Origin: Parvibaculum sp035325945
GTDB lineage: Bacteria; Pseudomonadota; Alphaproteobacteria; Parvibaculales; Parvibaculaceae
Assembly: GCF_035325945.1 (NCBI RefSeq)
Contig: NZ_DAOKYX010000001.1
Coordinates: forward strand, 1-64,000
Length of the DNA stretch: 64,000 nucleotides
Direction of reading: 5' to 3'
Under the pieces are notes generated by a model. That model was not told where the DNA came from, did not search any database, and saw nothing but the letters and a program-made list of their open reading frames with translations. The stretch's first letter is position 1. Each line of letters starts with the position of its first letter. The position numbers and the translations under genes are program-made. Of the stretch, positions 27,053 through 35,426 are shown piece after piece.

Positions 27053-28294
27053 ATGAACGTCGCTGCGAAGATCGCCCGGCCGGAAGATGTGGGACTGAGT
27101 TCCGCACGCCTTGCCGCCATTCCCGACTATTTCGGCTCCTATGTTGCGAAGGGAAAAGTCGCGGGCATCTCGACGCTCGTCGCGCGTCATGGCGAGATCG
27201 CGCATTTCGAAACGATCGGGCAGCGGGACAGCGAAAGCGGGCTGCCGCTCGAACGCGACTCGATCTTCCGCATCTATTCGATGACGAAGCCGATCACGAG
27301 CCTCGCGCTGATGATGCTCTATGAGGAGGGGCATTTTCAGCTCAACCATGCCGTCTCGCGCTACATCCCCGAATTCAAGGGCCTGCGCGTCTGGGCGGGC
27401 GGCACGCATGAGAAATACGAGACGAAGCCCGCCGCGCGCGAAATGACGATCCGCGATCTCCTCACCCACACATCGGGCCTCACCTATGGCTTCATGCCCG
27501 GGCATCCGGTGGCGAAGCTCTATCGCCAGCGCGGCATCGACGGCGCCGCGACCGGCGACATCACGCTCAAGGAAATGGTGGCGCGGCTTGCCGAATTGCC
27601 GCTTCTCTTCTCGCCCGGCGAACAGTGGAACTATTCCGTCTCGACCGATGTCTGCGGCTATCTCGTCGAAGTGCTCTCCGGCCGCCCACTCGACGAATTC
27701 CTTGCGAGCCGCATTTTCGCGCCGCTCGGCATGAACGATACGGGCTTTCACGTGCCGAAGGAAAAGCTCGGCCGCTTCACCACCAATTACGAAAAGGACT
27801 TCAGGACGCGCGCCGTCCGCGCCATCGACCGCGGCGACGAGACGAGCGTCTATGCGCGTCCGCGCAAGTTCCTCTCCGGCGGCGGCGGCCTCGTCTCGAC
27901 GATGACGGATTATTGGCGCTTCTGTCAGATGATCCTCGATGGTGGCGTCTTCGAGGGCACGCGGCTCGTCTCGCCCAAGACCATCGAATTCATGTCGCTC
28001 AACCACCTGCCCGGCGGCAAGACCATGAAGGAGATGTCGACGGCGGCCTTCAGCGAGCTTGCGGGCGACGGCGCGGGCTTCGGGCTCGGATTTCAGGTGA
28101 TCCTCGATCCGGCCGAGGCACAGGCCGTGGGCTCAGTCGGCAATCTTTCATGGGGCGGCGCCGCCTCCACCTATTTCTGGATCGACCCGGAAGAGGATCT
28201 CGTCGCCATTCTGATGACGCAGCTCATGCCGTCGAGCACCTATCCGCTGCGGCCGCAGCTTCAGCAGCTCGTCTATGCGGCGATAGAGGAGTGA
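27053..28294 (+). CDS. serine hydrolase, beta-lactamase/EstB-like
   Basis: A 413-residue hydrolase. Ser 76-M-T-Lys 79 (YSMTKPITSLALM) is the SxxK pair, WNYSVSTDVCG the Tyr motif, and WGGAASTYFWIDP the third motif. It fits EstB-type esterases or beta-lactamase-related hydrolases and lacks a signal peptide. GGAGGAGG lies 7 bases before ATG 27053 but only 1 before ATG 27047, so 27053 is the start. It is a distant relative of the hydrolase at 24297. Confidence 0.85.
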   Translation: MNVAAKIARPEDVGLSSARLAAIPDYFGSYVAKGKVAGISTLVARHGEIAHFETIGQRDSESGLPLERDSIFRIYSMTKPITSLALMMLYEEGHFQLNHAVSRYIPEFKGLRVWAGGTHEKYETKPAAREMTIRDLLTHTSGLTYGFMPGHPVAKLYRQRGIDGAATGDITLKEMVARLAELPLLFSPGEQWNYSVSTDVCGYLVEVLSGRPLDEFLASRIFAPLGMNDTGFHVPKEKLGRFTTNYEKDFRTRAVRAIDRGDETSVYARPRKFLSGGGGLVSTMTDYWRFCQMILDGGVFEGTRLVSPKTIEFMSLNHLPGGKTMKEMSTAAFSELAGDGAGFGLGFQVILDPAEAQAVGSVGNLSWGGAASTYFWIDPEEDLVAILMTQLMPSSTYPLRPQLQQLVYAAIEE

Positions 28295-28323
28295 CGGCGC
28301 ATCGCTCGTCCCAATCTCTTGCC

Positions 28324-28433
28324 GTCACCCCGGACTTGCCTGTCCCGGCGCAGGCCGGGATTCCGGGGTCCATGGCGGCAAGGTCGGCGCTAGGTGGCCC
28401 CTGGATGCCGGGACGAGCCCGGCATGACAAATA
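28324..28433. repeat. dispersed palindromic repeats, copy 2 (two facing units)
   Basis: A GTCACCCCGGACTTGCC unit followed by a facing CCTGGATGCCGGGACGAG unit ending in GGCATGACAAAT fill most of the gap between the hydrolase and the DMT transporter. The right unit is nearly the same as 9335-9372. These can form large hairpins and may end transcription on both sides. Confidence 0.7.
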
Positions 28434-28509
28434 GGGACGAAGCGCTCGACCACGGGCTGACAATGAAAGAAATTCGTTTTCCCTGAATCTCACCCCGAAC
28501 CTTCCACTC

Positions 28510-29415
28510 ATGCCGCTCTGGATACCGCTTACCATCGCCGCCGCCTTCCTGCAGAACATGCGCTCGACGCTGCAGAAGCAACTCACGGGCGAGCTTTCCG
28601 CCGTCGCCGCGACCTATGTGCGCTTCGCCTTCGGGCTCCCTATCGCGGTTGTCTATCTCTGGAGCCTTGTGGCAATCACGGGGCATGAGCTACCCGCGCC
28701 CAACTGGACCTTCCTCTTCTATTGCATCGTGGGCGGGCTCGGGCAGATCTGGGGCACGGCGCTTCTCGTCGGGCTTTTCGCCTATCGCAATTTCGCCGTC
28801 GGCACGACCTACTCGAAAACAGAGACGGTGCAGGCAGCGCTTTTCGGCGTCATCGTGCTCGGCGACCGGCCGAGCCTCGGCGCCACCGCGGCGATCCTTG
28901 TGAGCCTTGCCGGCGTCATCGCCATCTCGATGGCGAAGTCGCATCTCACGCTTGCGAATTTCCTGCGCACCCTCAGCGACCGCGCGACGCTGATGGGCAT
29001 CGGCTCGGGCGCGGGCTTCGGCATCGCCGCCGTCGCCTATCGCGCGGCGTCGCTCTCGCTCGGGCGCTCCGATTTCCTGATACCGGCCGGCTTCACGCTC
29101 GTCACCGTGCTCGTCATCCAGACCATCGTCATGACGATCTGGCTCGGCTGGCGCGAGCCCGCGCAACTCGCCGGCACGATGAGGAACTGGAAGGTCAGTT
29201 CCGGCGTCGGCATCGCGGGCTCGCTCGCGTCGATCGGATGGTTCACGGCGATGACGATCGAGAACGCCGCCTATGTGCGCGCGCTCGGCCAGATCGAGCT
29301 CGTCTTCACCTTCGCCTCCTCGCATTTTCTCTTTCGCGAAAAGACGGCGCGCCTCGAACTTGCGGGCATAGCGCTGGTGATCGGCGGGCTGCTGCTGTTG
29401 CTCTTCCTGCGCTGA
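28510..29415 (+). CDS. EamA/DMT-superfamily transporter
   Basis: A 301-residue inner-membrane protein with ten hydrophobic segments arranged as two EamA repeats. The first repeat ends in FAVGTTYSKTETVQAALFGVIVLGDRP and the second in AYVRALGQIELVFTFASSHFLFREK, both placed as in the family. It should move a small metabolite. ATG 28510 follows palindromic repeats and has no strong ribosome site. Substrate unknown. Confidence 0.85.
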   Translation: MPLWIPLTIAAAFLQNMRSTLQKQLTGELSAVAATYVRFAFGLPIAVVYLWSLVAITGHELPAPNWTFLFYCIVGGLGQIWGTALLVGLFAYRNFAVGTTYSKTETVQAALFGVIVLGDRPSLGATAAILVSLAGVIAISMAKSHLTLANFLRTLSDRATLMGIGSGAGFGIAAVAYRAASLSLGRSDFLIPAGFTLVTVLVIQTIVMTIWLGWREPAQLAGTMRNWKVSSGVGIAGSLASIGWFTAMTIENAAYVRALGQIELVFTFASSHFLFREKTARLELAGIALVIGGLLLLLFLR

Positions 29416-29426
29416 ACGCCGCCCGG

Positions 29427-30296
29427 TCAGACCGGCCGCTCGCCTGCAACCGTCGTGCGGTGCATGACGCGCAGATGGCCGTCATAGCCGCCATCGGCGT
29501 AATGAAGCGTGCAGCGATTGTCCCACATGGTGAGCATGTTCTCATGCCACTTGTGGCGATAGACGAATTCGTCCTTCGTCATATGCGTGTAGAGGTAGCC
29601 GAGAATGGCGGCGGATTCCTCCCGCTTCATGCCCTCGATGCCCAGCGTATAGACAGGGCTCACGAAGAGCGCCTTGCGGCCCGTCACCGGATGGGTGCGC
29701 ACCAGCGGATGCGGAAAGGTTTTCTCCGCCTCCTTGCTCACGACGATCTCCATCGTGCGCTTTTCCTTTTCATGCGCGAAAATGCCATCGGTGCCATAGG
29801 GCAGCGCCGCCGAATGGATCGCCGTGAGCGTGCCGAGCACGCGCTTCATCTCGTCCGAAAGCGCGTCATAGGCGCGGTAGCAGTCGGCATAGAGCGTATC
29901 ACCACCGACAGGAGGCACGACCTTGGAATGGAGGATGGTCGCGGCGGGCGGCGTTTCCTGGAAGCTCCAGTCCGAATGCCAGCCGGCGCCGAAATTGCGC
30001 GCCTTCTCGTCGGGCTCGCGGCGCAGTTCCAGAATATGCGGGCGCCCTTCCATCGGCTTGATGAAAGGATCGACGCCGAACGGCCCGATCTGAAGCGTGA
30101 ACGCCTCAAGCTCGTCATGAGTAAGCGGCTGGTCCGGAAACCAGACGACGGAATGGCGCGCCCAGGCATCCTTCACCTCGGTGAGCACATTCGGGGCCAA
30201 GGGCTTCGAGAGATCGAGGCCCGTGATCGCCGCGCCAAAGCCGTTCTCGTTCGGCGTGACCGTGATCGCCGCTTTGCCAGCCATCGCTGCCGTCAT
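29427..30296 (-). CDS. TauD/TfdA-family 2-oxoglutarate dioxygenase 1
   Basis: A 289-residue Fe(II)/2-oxoglutarate enzyme. GWHSDWSFQETPP holds the HxD iron ligands and LRVMHRTTVAG the distal His with the 2-oxoglutarate Arg. It decarboxylates 2-oxoglutarate while hydroxylating a substrate, in this family often a sulfonate, sulfate ester, or phenoxyacetate. AGGGAGG stands before ATG 30296, deciding this start. It lies 89 bases after a paralogue and both are transcribed away from the Crp/Fnr gene. Confidence 0.88.
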   Translation of the reverse strand: MTAAMAGKAAITVTPNENGFGAAITGLDLSKPLAPNVLTEVKDAWARHSVVWFPDQPLTHDELEAFTLQIGPFGVDPFIKPMEGRPHILELRREPDEKARNFGAGWHSDWSFQETPPAATILHSKVVPPVGGDTLYADCYRAYDALSDEMKRVLGTLTAIHSAALPYGTDGIFAHEKEKRTMEIVVSKEAEKTFPHPLVRTHPVTGRKALFVSPVYTLGIEGMKREESAAILGYLYTHMTKDEFVYRHKWHENMLTMWDNRCTLHYADGGYDGHLRVMHRTTVAGERPV

Positions 30297-30385
30297 GACG
30301 TCCTCCCTCATGGCCCTTCCTTGCGGGCTTTTGCTGTTGCGAGGCAGTCTGCCATGTACGGACGCGAAGGCAAGCCTGTGAAAGC

Positions 30386-31225
30386 TCAGCCGAGCGGCAC
30401 GCCGCCGATGGTGATGCGGTGCAGAAGCCTTCTGCTGCCGTGATAGTCGTTCGCGGCGTAATGCCATGTCGCCCGATTGTCCCAGAAGGCGACCGAGCCC
30501 TCGCGCCACTGGAAGCGGCAGGTGAATTCCGGGCGGACCGCATGGGCGTAGAGGAAATCGAGAAGCGGCCTGCTTTCGAGCGGCGTCCAGCCCTCGAAAT
30601 GCGTCGTGAAGGCCGGGTTCACGTAAAGCGCCTTACGCCCGCTCAGAGGATGGGTGATGATGACGGGATGCACCGCCTGGCCGATGAGGTTCTCGCCCTT
30701 GAAGCCGGCGCTCTGGTCGCTGTTCTTGTAGAAGCCGGCCGCGCCGAAGGCCATCGCATTGGAGTGCACGGCCTTGAGGCTTGAAAGCGTCTCTTTCAAC
30801 CCGTCCGACAGCGCCTCATAGGCGGCATACATGTTGGAGAAGAGCGTGTCGCCGCCCTCCTTCGGCAGTACGCGCGCGACGAGGATCGAGCCCATGGCGG
30901 GCGAAGGATCGTAGGAAAGATCCCTGTGCCAACCACCGCCGATATTCGTTTTCTTCTCCTTCTCCTTCCCTACCTCCGCGATTTCCGGATACTCGCCATT
31001 GGCCGGGAAGAACTTGTTGATGTCGATCTCGCCCCAGCGACGCGCAAAGGCGATGTGATCCTCCGGCGTGAGCTGCTGATCGCGGAAGAAGATGACGCCG
31101 TAATCGCGATAGGCGTCGCGGATGATTTCCATATCGCTGTTGCTCGGCTTTCTGAGGTCGACCCCCAGCACCTCCGCGCCACAGCCCGCACTGAGCTTCC
31201 TTACCGTCGGCGTCTGGAATGACAT
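30386..31225 (-). CDS. TauD/TfdA-family 2-oxoglutarate dioxygenase 2
   Basis: A 279-residue paralogue of the previous enzyme, with GGWHRDLSYDPSP as HxD motif, GQAVHPVIITHPLSGRKALYVNPAF and the distal His in RRLLHRITIGG. CGAEVLGVDLRKP at the N-terminus is typical of TauD. The gene is divergent from a Crp/Fnr regulator across a near-perfect dyad at 31290-31305. With its partner it probably acts on related xenobiotic or sulfur compounds; substrate unknown. Confidence 0.88.
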   Translation of the reverse strand: MSFQTPTVRKLSAGCGAEVLGVDLRKPSNSDMEIIRDAYRDYGVIFFRDQQLTPEDHIAFARRWGEIDINKFFPANGEYPEIAEVGKEKEKKTNIGGGWHRDLSYDPSPAMGSILVARVLPKEGGDTLFSNMYAAYEALSDGLKETLSSLKAVHSNAMAFGAAGFYKNSDQSAGFKGENLIGQAVHPVIITHPLSGRKALYVNPAFTTHFEGWTPLESRPLLDFLYAHAVRPEFTCRFQWREGSVAFWDNRATWHYAANDYHGSRRLLHRITIGGVPLG

Positions 31226-31289
31226 CTTCCCGTCTCCTCCCGAATGTGACTCTAGCCGGCTTGAGGTTAGCCCCGAAGCGGGTGAAGAT

Positions 31290-31305
31290 TGTCACTCTGG
31301 TAACA
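31290..31305. promoter_or_regulatory. Crp/Fnr-type operator-like dyad
   Basis: TGTCAC-TCTG-GTAACA, a 16-base dyad with one mismatch, lies between the divergent TauD-type and Crp/Fnr genes, 14 bases before the regulator's ATG. Size and symmetry fit Crp/Fnr dimers. It may mediate autoregulation. Inference from position. Confidence 0.45.
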
Positions 31306-31318
31306 TTCTGGATTTGTC

Positions 31319-32035
31319 ATGCCCCGGGCAGGAAACCCGCAAGACCGCATTGCCGCCTCGCTCGCCCGCAATGGCTGGTTCCGCCGCCGGCCGGCCGAGC
31401 TTCGCCGCCGGCTCATCGAGCATATGCAGGTCTCGAACGTCGAGACGGGACGCTGGCTTTACGACACGGGCGATGAAGCGCACGGGCTTTACGGCGTGCT
31501 CAGCGGCTCGGTGACCACCTATGTCTGGCTCGACAATGGCGAGAATGTTCCCGTCAATATTTCGGGCCCGGGCAGCATTTTCGGCTATGCCGCGCAGGTT
31601 CTGGGCGGTCGGCGCGTGACCACGGCGGTGGCGCGGGAGCGCTCGGAAATTCTCTTCATCCCCCAGCAGGCGCTGGCCGCCATCGCCCGCGAGCTGCCCT
31701 CGCTCTGGCTTCACTTCGCGGAGCTTGCCACGGAGCAGCTCACAGCGGCCGTCAGGATCAACGCGGAGCGCGCGCGCCTTTCGCCTCAGGCGCGGCTCGC
31801 ATCGAGACTTCATGCCTATGCGACGGTATGGGGCGATGGCGGCATGGCGGTGCTGCCGCTGCGGCAGGACGAGCTTGCCGAACTCACCGGGCTCTCGCGC
31901 AAGACCGTCAACGGCATCCTGCGCGATTTCGAGAAGCGCGGCATCGTCGCGCTCGGCTACAGGGAGATCACCGTTCGCGATGCGGACGGCCTCGCCCGCG
32001 TGGTGAAGATGGATGCCGGATCAGGTCCGGCATGA
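31319..32035 (+). CDS. Crp/Fnr-family transcriptional regulator
   Basis: A 238-residue regulator. Residues about 20-135 form a cyclic-nucleotide-type beta barrel (YDTGDEAHGLYGVLSGSVTTYVWL) and about 165-225 a Crp winged helix (LPLRQDELAELTGLSRKTVNGILRDFEKRGIV). No N-terminal cysteine cluster is present, so it is not an oxygen-sensing Fnr. The last residues (DAGSGPA and stop) are encoded inside a palindromic repeat, an odd ending. It probably controls the divergent dioxygenase genes. Confidence 0.87.
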   Translation: MPRAGNPQDRIAASLARNGWFRRRPAELRRRLIEHMQVSNVETGRWLYDTGDEAHGLYGVLSGSVTTYVWLDNGENVPVNISGPGSIFGYAAQVLGGRRVTTAVARERSEILFIPQQALAAIARELPSLWLHFAELATEQLTAAVRINAERARLSPQARLASRLHAYATVWGDGGMAVLPLRQDELAELTGLSRKTVNGILRDFEKRGIVALGYREITVRDADGLARVVKMDAGSGPA

Positions 32036-32095
32036 CAGACAGGATGAATGCCGTTCCGCAAACTCTGCTGTCACCCCGGACGTGATCCCGGTTCC
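32013..32095. repeat. dispersed palindromic repeats, copy 3
   Basis: ATGCCGGA-N5-TCCGGCAT followed by GACA, then a second unit with TGTCACCCCGGACGTGATCC. Same type as 9335-9372 and 28324-28433. The first unit overlaps the 3' end of the Crp/Fnr gene and supplies its stop codon. Confidence 0.7.
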
Positions 32096-32112
32096 AAACT
32101 CGGCGTTCGTGC

Positions 32113-33111
32113 TTACTCGGCCGCGCGGGCGATGGAGATGCCCGCCATGCGGTTGAGCCTCGAAGCGATGATCTGCTCCGCCTCGGCGACGATGCGCGTG
32201 ACGAGGTCCTTCACAGTCGGAATGTCGTGGATGAGACCCTGCACCATGCCGGCCGACCAGATGCCGTATTCGGGATCGCCCTGCTCATAGACGACGCGGC
32301 CGCGCGCGCCCGCGACGAGATGCGCGACGTCCTCGATCTTGGCGCCGCCCTTCTTCTCGATGGCGACGACTTCCTGGCTGACCACGTTCTTCGCGACGCG
32401 CGCCGTATTGTGCAGCGTACGGAAGATAAGGTCGGTCGAGCGTTCGTCATTGGCCACGATCTGCTCCTTCACCTTCTGGTGAATGGGGCTCTCGACCGTG
32501 CACATGAAGCGCGTGCCCATGTTGATGCCTTCGGCACCGAGCGCCAGCGCCGCCACCAGGCCGCGCGCATCGCCGAAGCCGCCCGAGGCGATCATCGGGA
32601 TCTTCACCTTGTCGGCAGCAGCCGGAATGAGGATGAGGCCCGGAATGTCGTCCTCGCCGGGATGACCCGCGCACTCGAAGCCGTCGATCGAGATCGCGTC
32701 GACGCCCATGCGCTCGGCCGAAAGCGCATGACGGACCGCCGTGCACTTGTGGATGACCTTGATGCCGTGCTTCTTGAAGTCGTCGACATGCTCCTGCGGC
32801 TTGTAGCCCGCCGTCTCGACGATCTTGACGCCCGACTCGATGATCGCGGCGCGATATTCGGCATAGGGCGGCGGCTTCAGCGCCGGAAGGATGGTCAGGT
32901 TCACGCCGAACGTCTTGTCGGTCATCTCGCGGCAGCGCTTGATCTCCTTCGCCAGATCCTCGGGCGTCGGCTGCGTCAGCGCGGTGATGAAGCCGAGCGC
33001 GCCCGCATTAGCGACCGCCGCGACGAGTTCGGCGCGGCCGACCCACTGCATGCCGCCCTGCACGATCGGATGTTCGACGCCGAACAGTTCCGTAAATCTT
33101 GTCTTGAGCAC
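32113..33111 (-). CDS. nitronate monooxygenase family flavoprotein 1
   Basis: A 332-residue TIM-barrel FMN protein. HPIVQGGMQWVGRAELVAAVANAGALGFI is the N-terminal FMN region, SIDGFECAGHPGEDDIPG the catalytic His region, and IPMIASGGFGDARGLVAALALGAEGINMGTRF the phosphate-binding part. It should oxidise nitronates or act as a related NMO-like oxidase. Divergent from the LysR gene at 33309. A second, less similar NMO lies beyond that regulator. Confidence 0.87.
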   Translation of the reverse strand: MLKTRFTELFGVEHPIVQGGMQWVGRAELVAAVANAGALGFITALTQPTPEDLAKEIKRCREMTDKTFGVNLTILPALKPPPYAEYRAAIIESGVKIVETAGYKPQEHVDDFKKHGIKVIHKCTAVRHALSAERMGVDAISIDGFECAGHPGEDDIPGLILIPAAADKVKIPMIASGGFGDARGLVAALALGAEGINMGTRFMCTVESPIHQKVKEQIVANDERSTDLIFRTLHNTARVAKNVVSQEVVAIEKKGGAKIEDVAHLVAGARGRVVYEQGDPEYGIWSAGMVQGLIHDIPTVKDLVTRIVAEAEQIIASRLNRMAGISIARAAE

Positions 33112-33308
33112 GTTGTTTCTCCCTCAGATGGCCCGATGGCCCAATGATTTAGATGGCTCCCTTTCTAGCAGAATGGCGGATCGAACGGCACCCTGCATTC
33201 GCAGGCGCGCCCGCCCCTTCCCATTCCCCAGCGTCAGTGCGGGATTGCTTGAAATCCCCGGCGGACGGGTTCATCTTTCCGCGCAAACAGACAACGGGAT
33301 GTTCAGCG

Positions 33309-34223
33309 ATGAACAAAGACGGGGCCTTTGCGGGCGGCTGGGACGCCTATCGCATCTTTCTCGCAGTCGCAGAGACGCAGAGCCTTTCCGGCGCCGGCCG
33401 CAAGCTGAGGCTCAGCCATGCGACGGTGGGCCGCCACGTCGCCGCGCTCGAAAAGGAGCTTGGCACCAAGCTCTTCGTGCGCGAGCCGGCCGGCTATGCG
33501 CTGACGGCGGCGGGCGAGAGGCTGCGCGCCGAGGTCGAGCCCATGGCAATGGCCGCCGAACGCGCCGTCCGCGCCGCCACCGCGGATGACGGCGAGCCGC
33601 GCGGCACGGTTCGCATCTCCACCGCCCCTGGCATCGCAGGGCATTGGCTGGTGCCGCATCTGCCCGCCTTCCGCTCGCAATATCCGGGCATCGAACTCGA
33701 ATTCGTGACCGAGTCCTGGCCTGCGAGCGTGCGCCGCCGCGAGGCCGATATCGTCATCAGGCTCTATGGGCCGGGCGAGGAAAACCTCGTCGGCCGCAAG
33801 ATCGGGCGGCTCGGCGTCGCCTTCTACGCATCGAAGGATTATGCGGAGAAGCATGGCCTGCCCGCGCGGCGCGAAGAATGGGCCGATCACGTCATCCTCG
33901 GCTTCGCGGGATCGGCCGCGAACCAGGAGCTTGCCCGCTGGAGCCAGCATGTGACGCGCAACGCGCCGACGCATCTGCGCTTTTCCTCGCAACTCGACAC
34001 GGCCTATGCGGCGCTGGCGGGCGTCGGCATCTCGGCGCTCACCTGCCTCACCGGCGACAGCTTTCCGCAACTCGTCCGCATCTCGCCGGAAAAGCTCTAC
34101 AGCGCGACGGACATCTGGCTGTTGACGCATCCCGATCTCAAGGACACGCCGCCCGTGCGGGCGGCGGTCGATTTCATCGCCGCGAGAGCCAAGGCCGACA
34201 GGGCGCTTCTCGCCGGGCGATGA
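33309..34223 (+). CDS. LysR-family transcriptional regulator 1
   Basis: A 304-residue LysR protein. The HTH is at about 14-70 (YRIFLAVAETQSLSGAGRKLRLSHATVGRHVAALEKELG). A periplasmic-binding-type effector domain follows (PGIAGHWLVPHLPAFRSQYPGIELEFV). ATG 33309 begins MNKDGAF; a longer frame to 33153 lacks coding character. It stands between two nitronate monooxygenase genes, one divergent and one downstream on the same strand, so control of both is a fair guess. Confidence 0.9.
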   Translation: MNKDGAFAGGWDAYRIFLAVAETQSLSGAGRKLRLSHATVGRHVAALEKELGTKLFVREPAGYALTAAGERLRAEVEPMAMAAERAVRAATADDGEPRGTVRISTAPGIAGHWLVPHLPAFRSQYPGIELEFVTESWPASVRRREADIVIRLYGPGEENLVGRKIGRLGVAFYASKDYAEKHGLPARREEWADHVILGFAGSAANQELARWSQHVTRNAPTHLRFSSQLDTAYAALAGVGISALTCLTGDSFPQLVRISPEKLYSATDIWLLTHPDLKDTPPVRAAVDFIAARAKADRALLAGR

Positions 34224-34321
34224 TCATATGTGAACAGGCGCCTCGACATTTCTTGTGCGGACAGGCCGGGCGGCGCTGCCTAGTCTCTTGTCATCATTTT
34301 TACCAGGGATGAGGACTTCCC

Positions 34322-35329
34322 ATGTCGCTGCCATCGCTTCTCAAGGACCGGCTGGAGCTTCCGGTGATCGGCTCGCCGCTCTTCATCGTCTCCGGTCCCG
34401 AACTTGTCATCGCCCAGTGCAAGGCGGGCATCGTCGGCTCGTTCCCGGCGCTCAATGCGCGACCCGCGCATGTGCTGGAAGAATGGATCAAGCGGATCAA
34501 GGGCGAGCTTGGCGAGTATCAGGCGAAGCACCCCGAGAAGAAGGTCGCGCCCTTCGCCGTCAACCAGATCTGCCATGCCTCGAACGACCGCCTCGCGCAT
34601 GACGTCGAGGTCTGCACCAAGCTCGAAGTGCCGATCATCATCACCTCGCTCCGCCCGCCGGCGGAAGTCGTCGAGGCGGCGCATTCCTATGGCGGCCTCG
34701 TCTTCCACGACGTCATCAATGTGAAGCACGCGCGCAAGGCGGCCGAACAGGGCGTCGACGGGCTCATCCTCGTTTGCGCGGGCGCGGGCGGTCACGCGGG
34801 CACACTGTCGCCCTTCGCGCTGGTGCGCGAGGTGAAGCAGTGGTTCAAGGGAACGGTGCTCGTCTCGGGCTCGATCTCCGATGGATGGGGCATCGCCTCC
34901 GCCCTCGCGCTCGGCGCCGACCTCGCCTATATGGGCACCCGTTTCATCGCCACGCAGGAAGCCAATGCCGACGCCGCCTACAAGGAGGCGCTGATCGCGC
35001 ATACGGCCGAGGACATCGTCTATTCCAACCTCTTCACCGGCGTGCATGGCAACTATCTCGCGCCGTCGATCGCGGCCGCCGGCCTCGATCCGCACGATCT
35101 ACCCGCCGCCGACAAGTCGAAGATGAATTTCGGCTCGGGCGGCAACATGAAGTCGAAGGCGTGGAAGGATATCTGGGGCTCGGGTCAGGGCATCGGCCAG
35201 ATCTCGGACGCGCCGCCCGTGGGCGAACTCGTTGCGCGCATGAAGAACGAATATGTGCAGGCGTGCCGCGAATTCGCCGAGCGCATGCCGCGCGAGGCGC
35301 TTGCGGGGCTCAAGGCCGCGGCGGAATAA
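34322..35329 (+). CDS. nitronate monooxygenase family flavoprotein 2
   Basis: A 335-residue FMN TIM-barrel protein. LPVIGSPLFIVSGPELVIAQCKAGIVGSF is the N-terminal region, GLILVCAGAGGHAGTLSPFAL the His-containing segment, and VLVSGSISDGWGIASALALGADLAYMGTRF the FMN phosphate site. It differs clearly from NMO 1, belonging to another subgroup. It follows the LysR gene by 98 bases and ends at a strong terminator hairpin. Confidence 0.87.
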   Translation: MSLPSLLKDRLELPVIGSPLFIVSGPELVIAQCKAGIVGSFPALNARPAHVLEEWIKRIKGELGEYQAKHPEKKVAPFAVNQICHASNDRLAHDVEVCTKLEVPIIITSLRPPAEVVEAAHSYGGLVFHDVINVKHARKAAEQGVDGLILVCAGAGGHAGTLSPFALVREVKQWFKGTVLVSGSISDGWGIASALALGADLAYMGTRFIATQEANADAAYKEALIAHTAEDIVYSNLFTGVHGNYLAPSIAAAGLDPHDLPAADKSKMNFGSGGNMKSKAWKDIWGSGQGIGQISDAPPVGELVARMKNEYVQACREFAERMPREALAGLKAAAE

Positions 35330-35353
35330 TCCCCGCACACAGGGCCACATGCG

Positions 35354-35381
35354 AAGGCGGCGGGAGCGATCCCGCCGCCTT
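35354..35381 (+). terminator. Rho-independent terminator
   Basis: A perfect 12-base inverted repeat AAGGCGGCGGGA / TCCCGCCGCCTT with a GCGA loop, 24 bases after the NMO 2 stop, running into TTTCAT. Strong hairpin, short T run. Confidence 0.75.
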
Positions 35382-35426
35382 TCATATGCGCTTGCCAAGC
35401 CGCCTCTCCCGTCGATCAATAGAACC

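Noticed and set aside
24297..28294. Beta-lactam resistance from the two SxxK hydrolases
   Set aside because: Both lack signal peptides and look like esterase-type relatives; resistance is not supported.
28722..30443. A 573-codon plus-strand frame
   Set aside because: Shadow of the DMT transporter and antisense to TauD-type genes.
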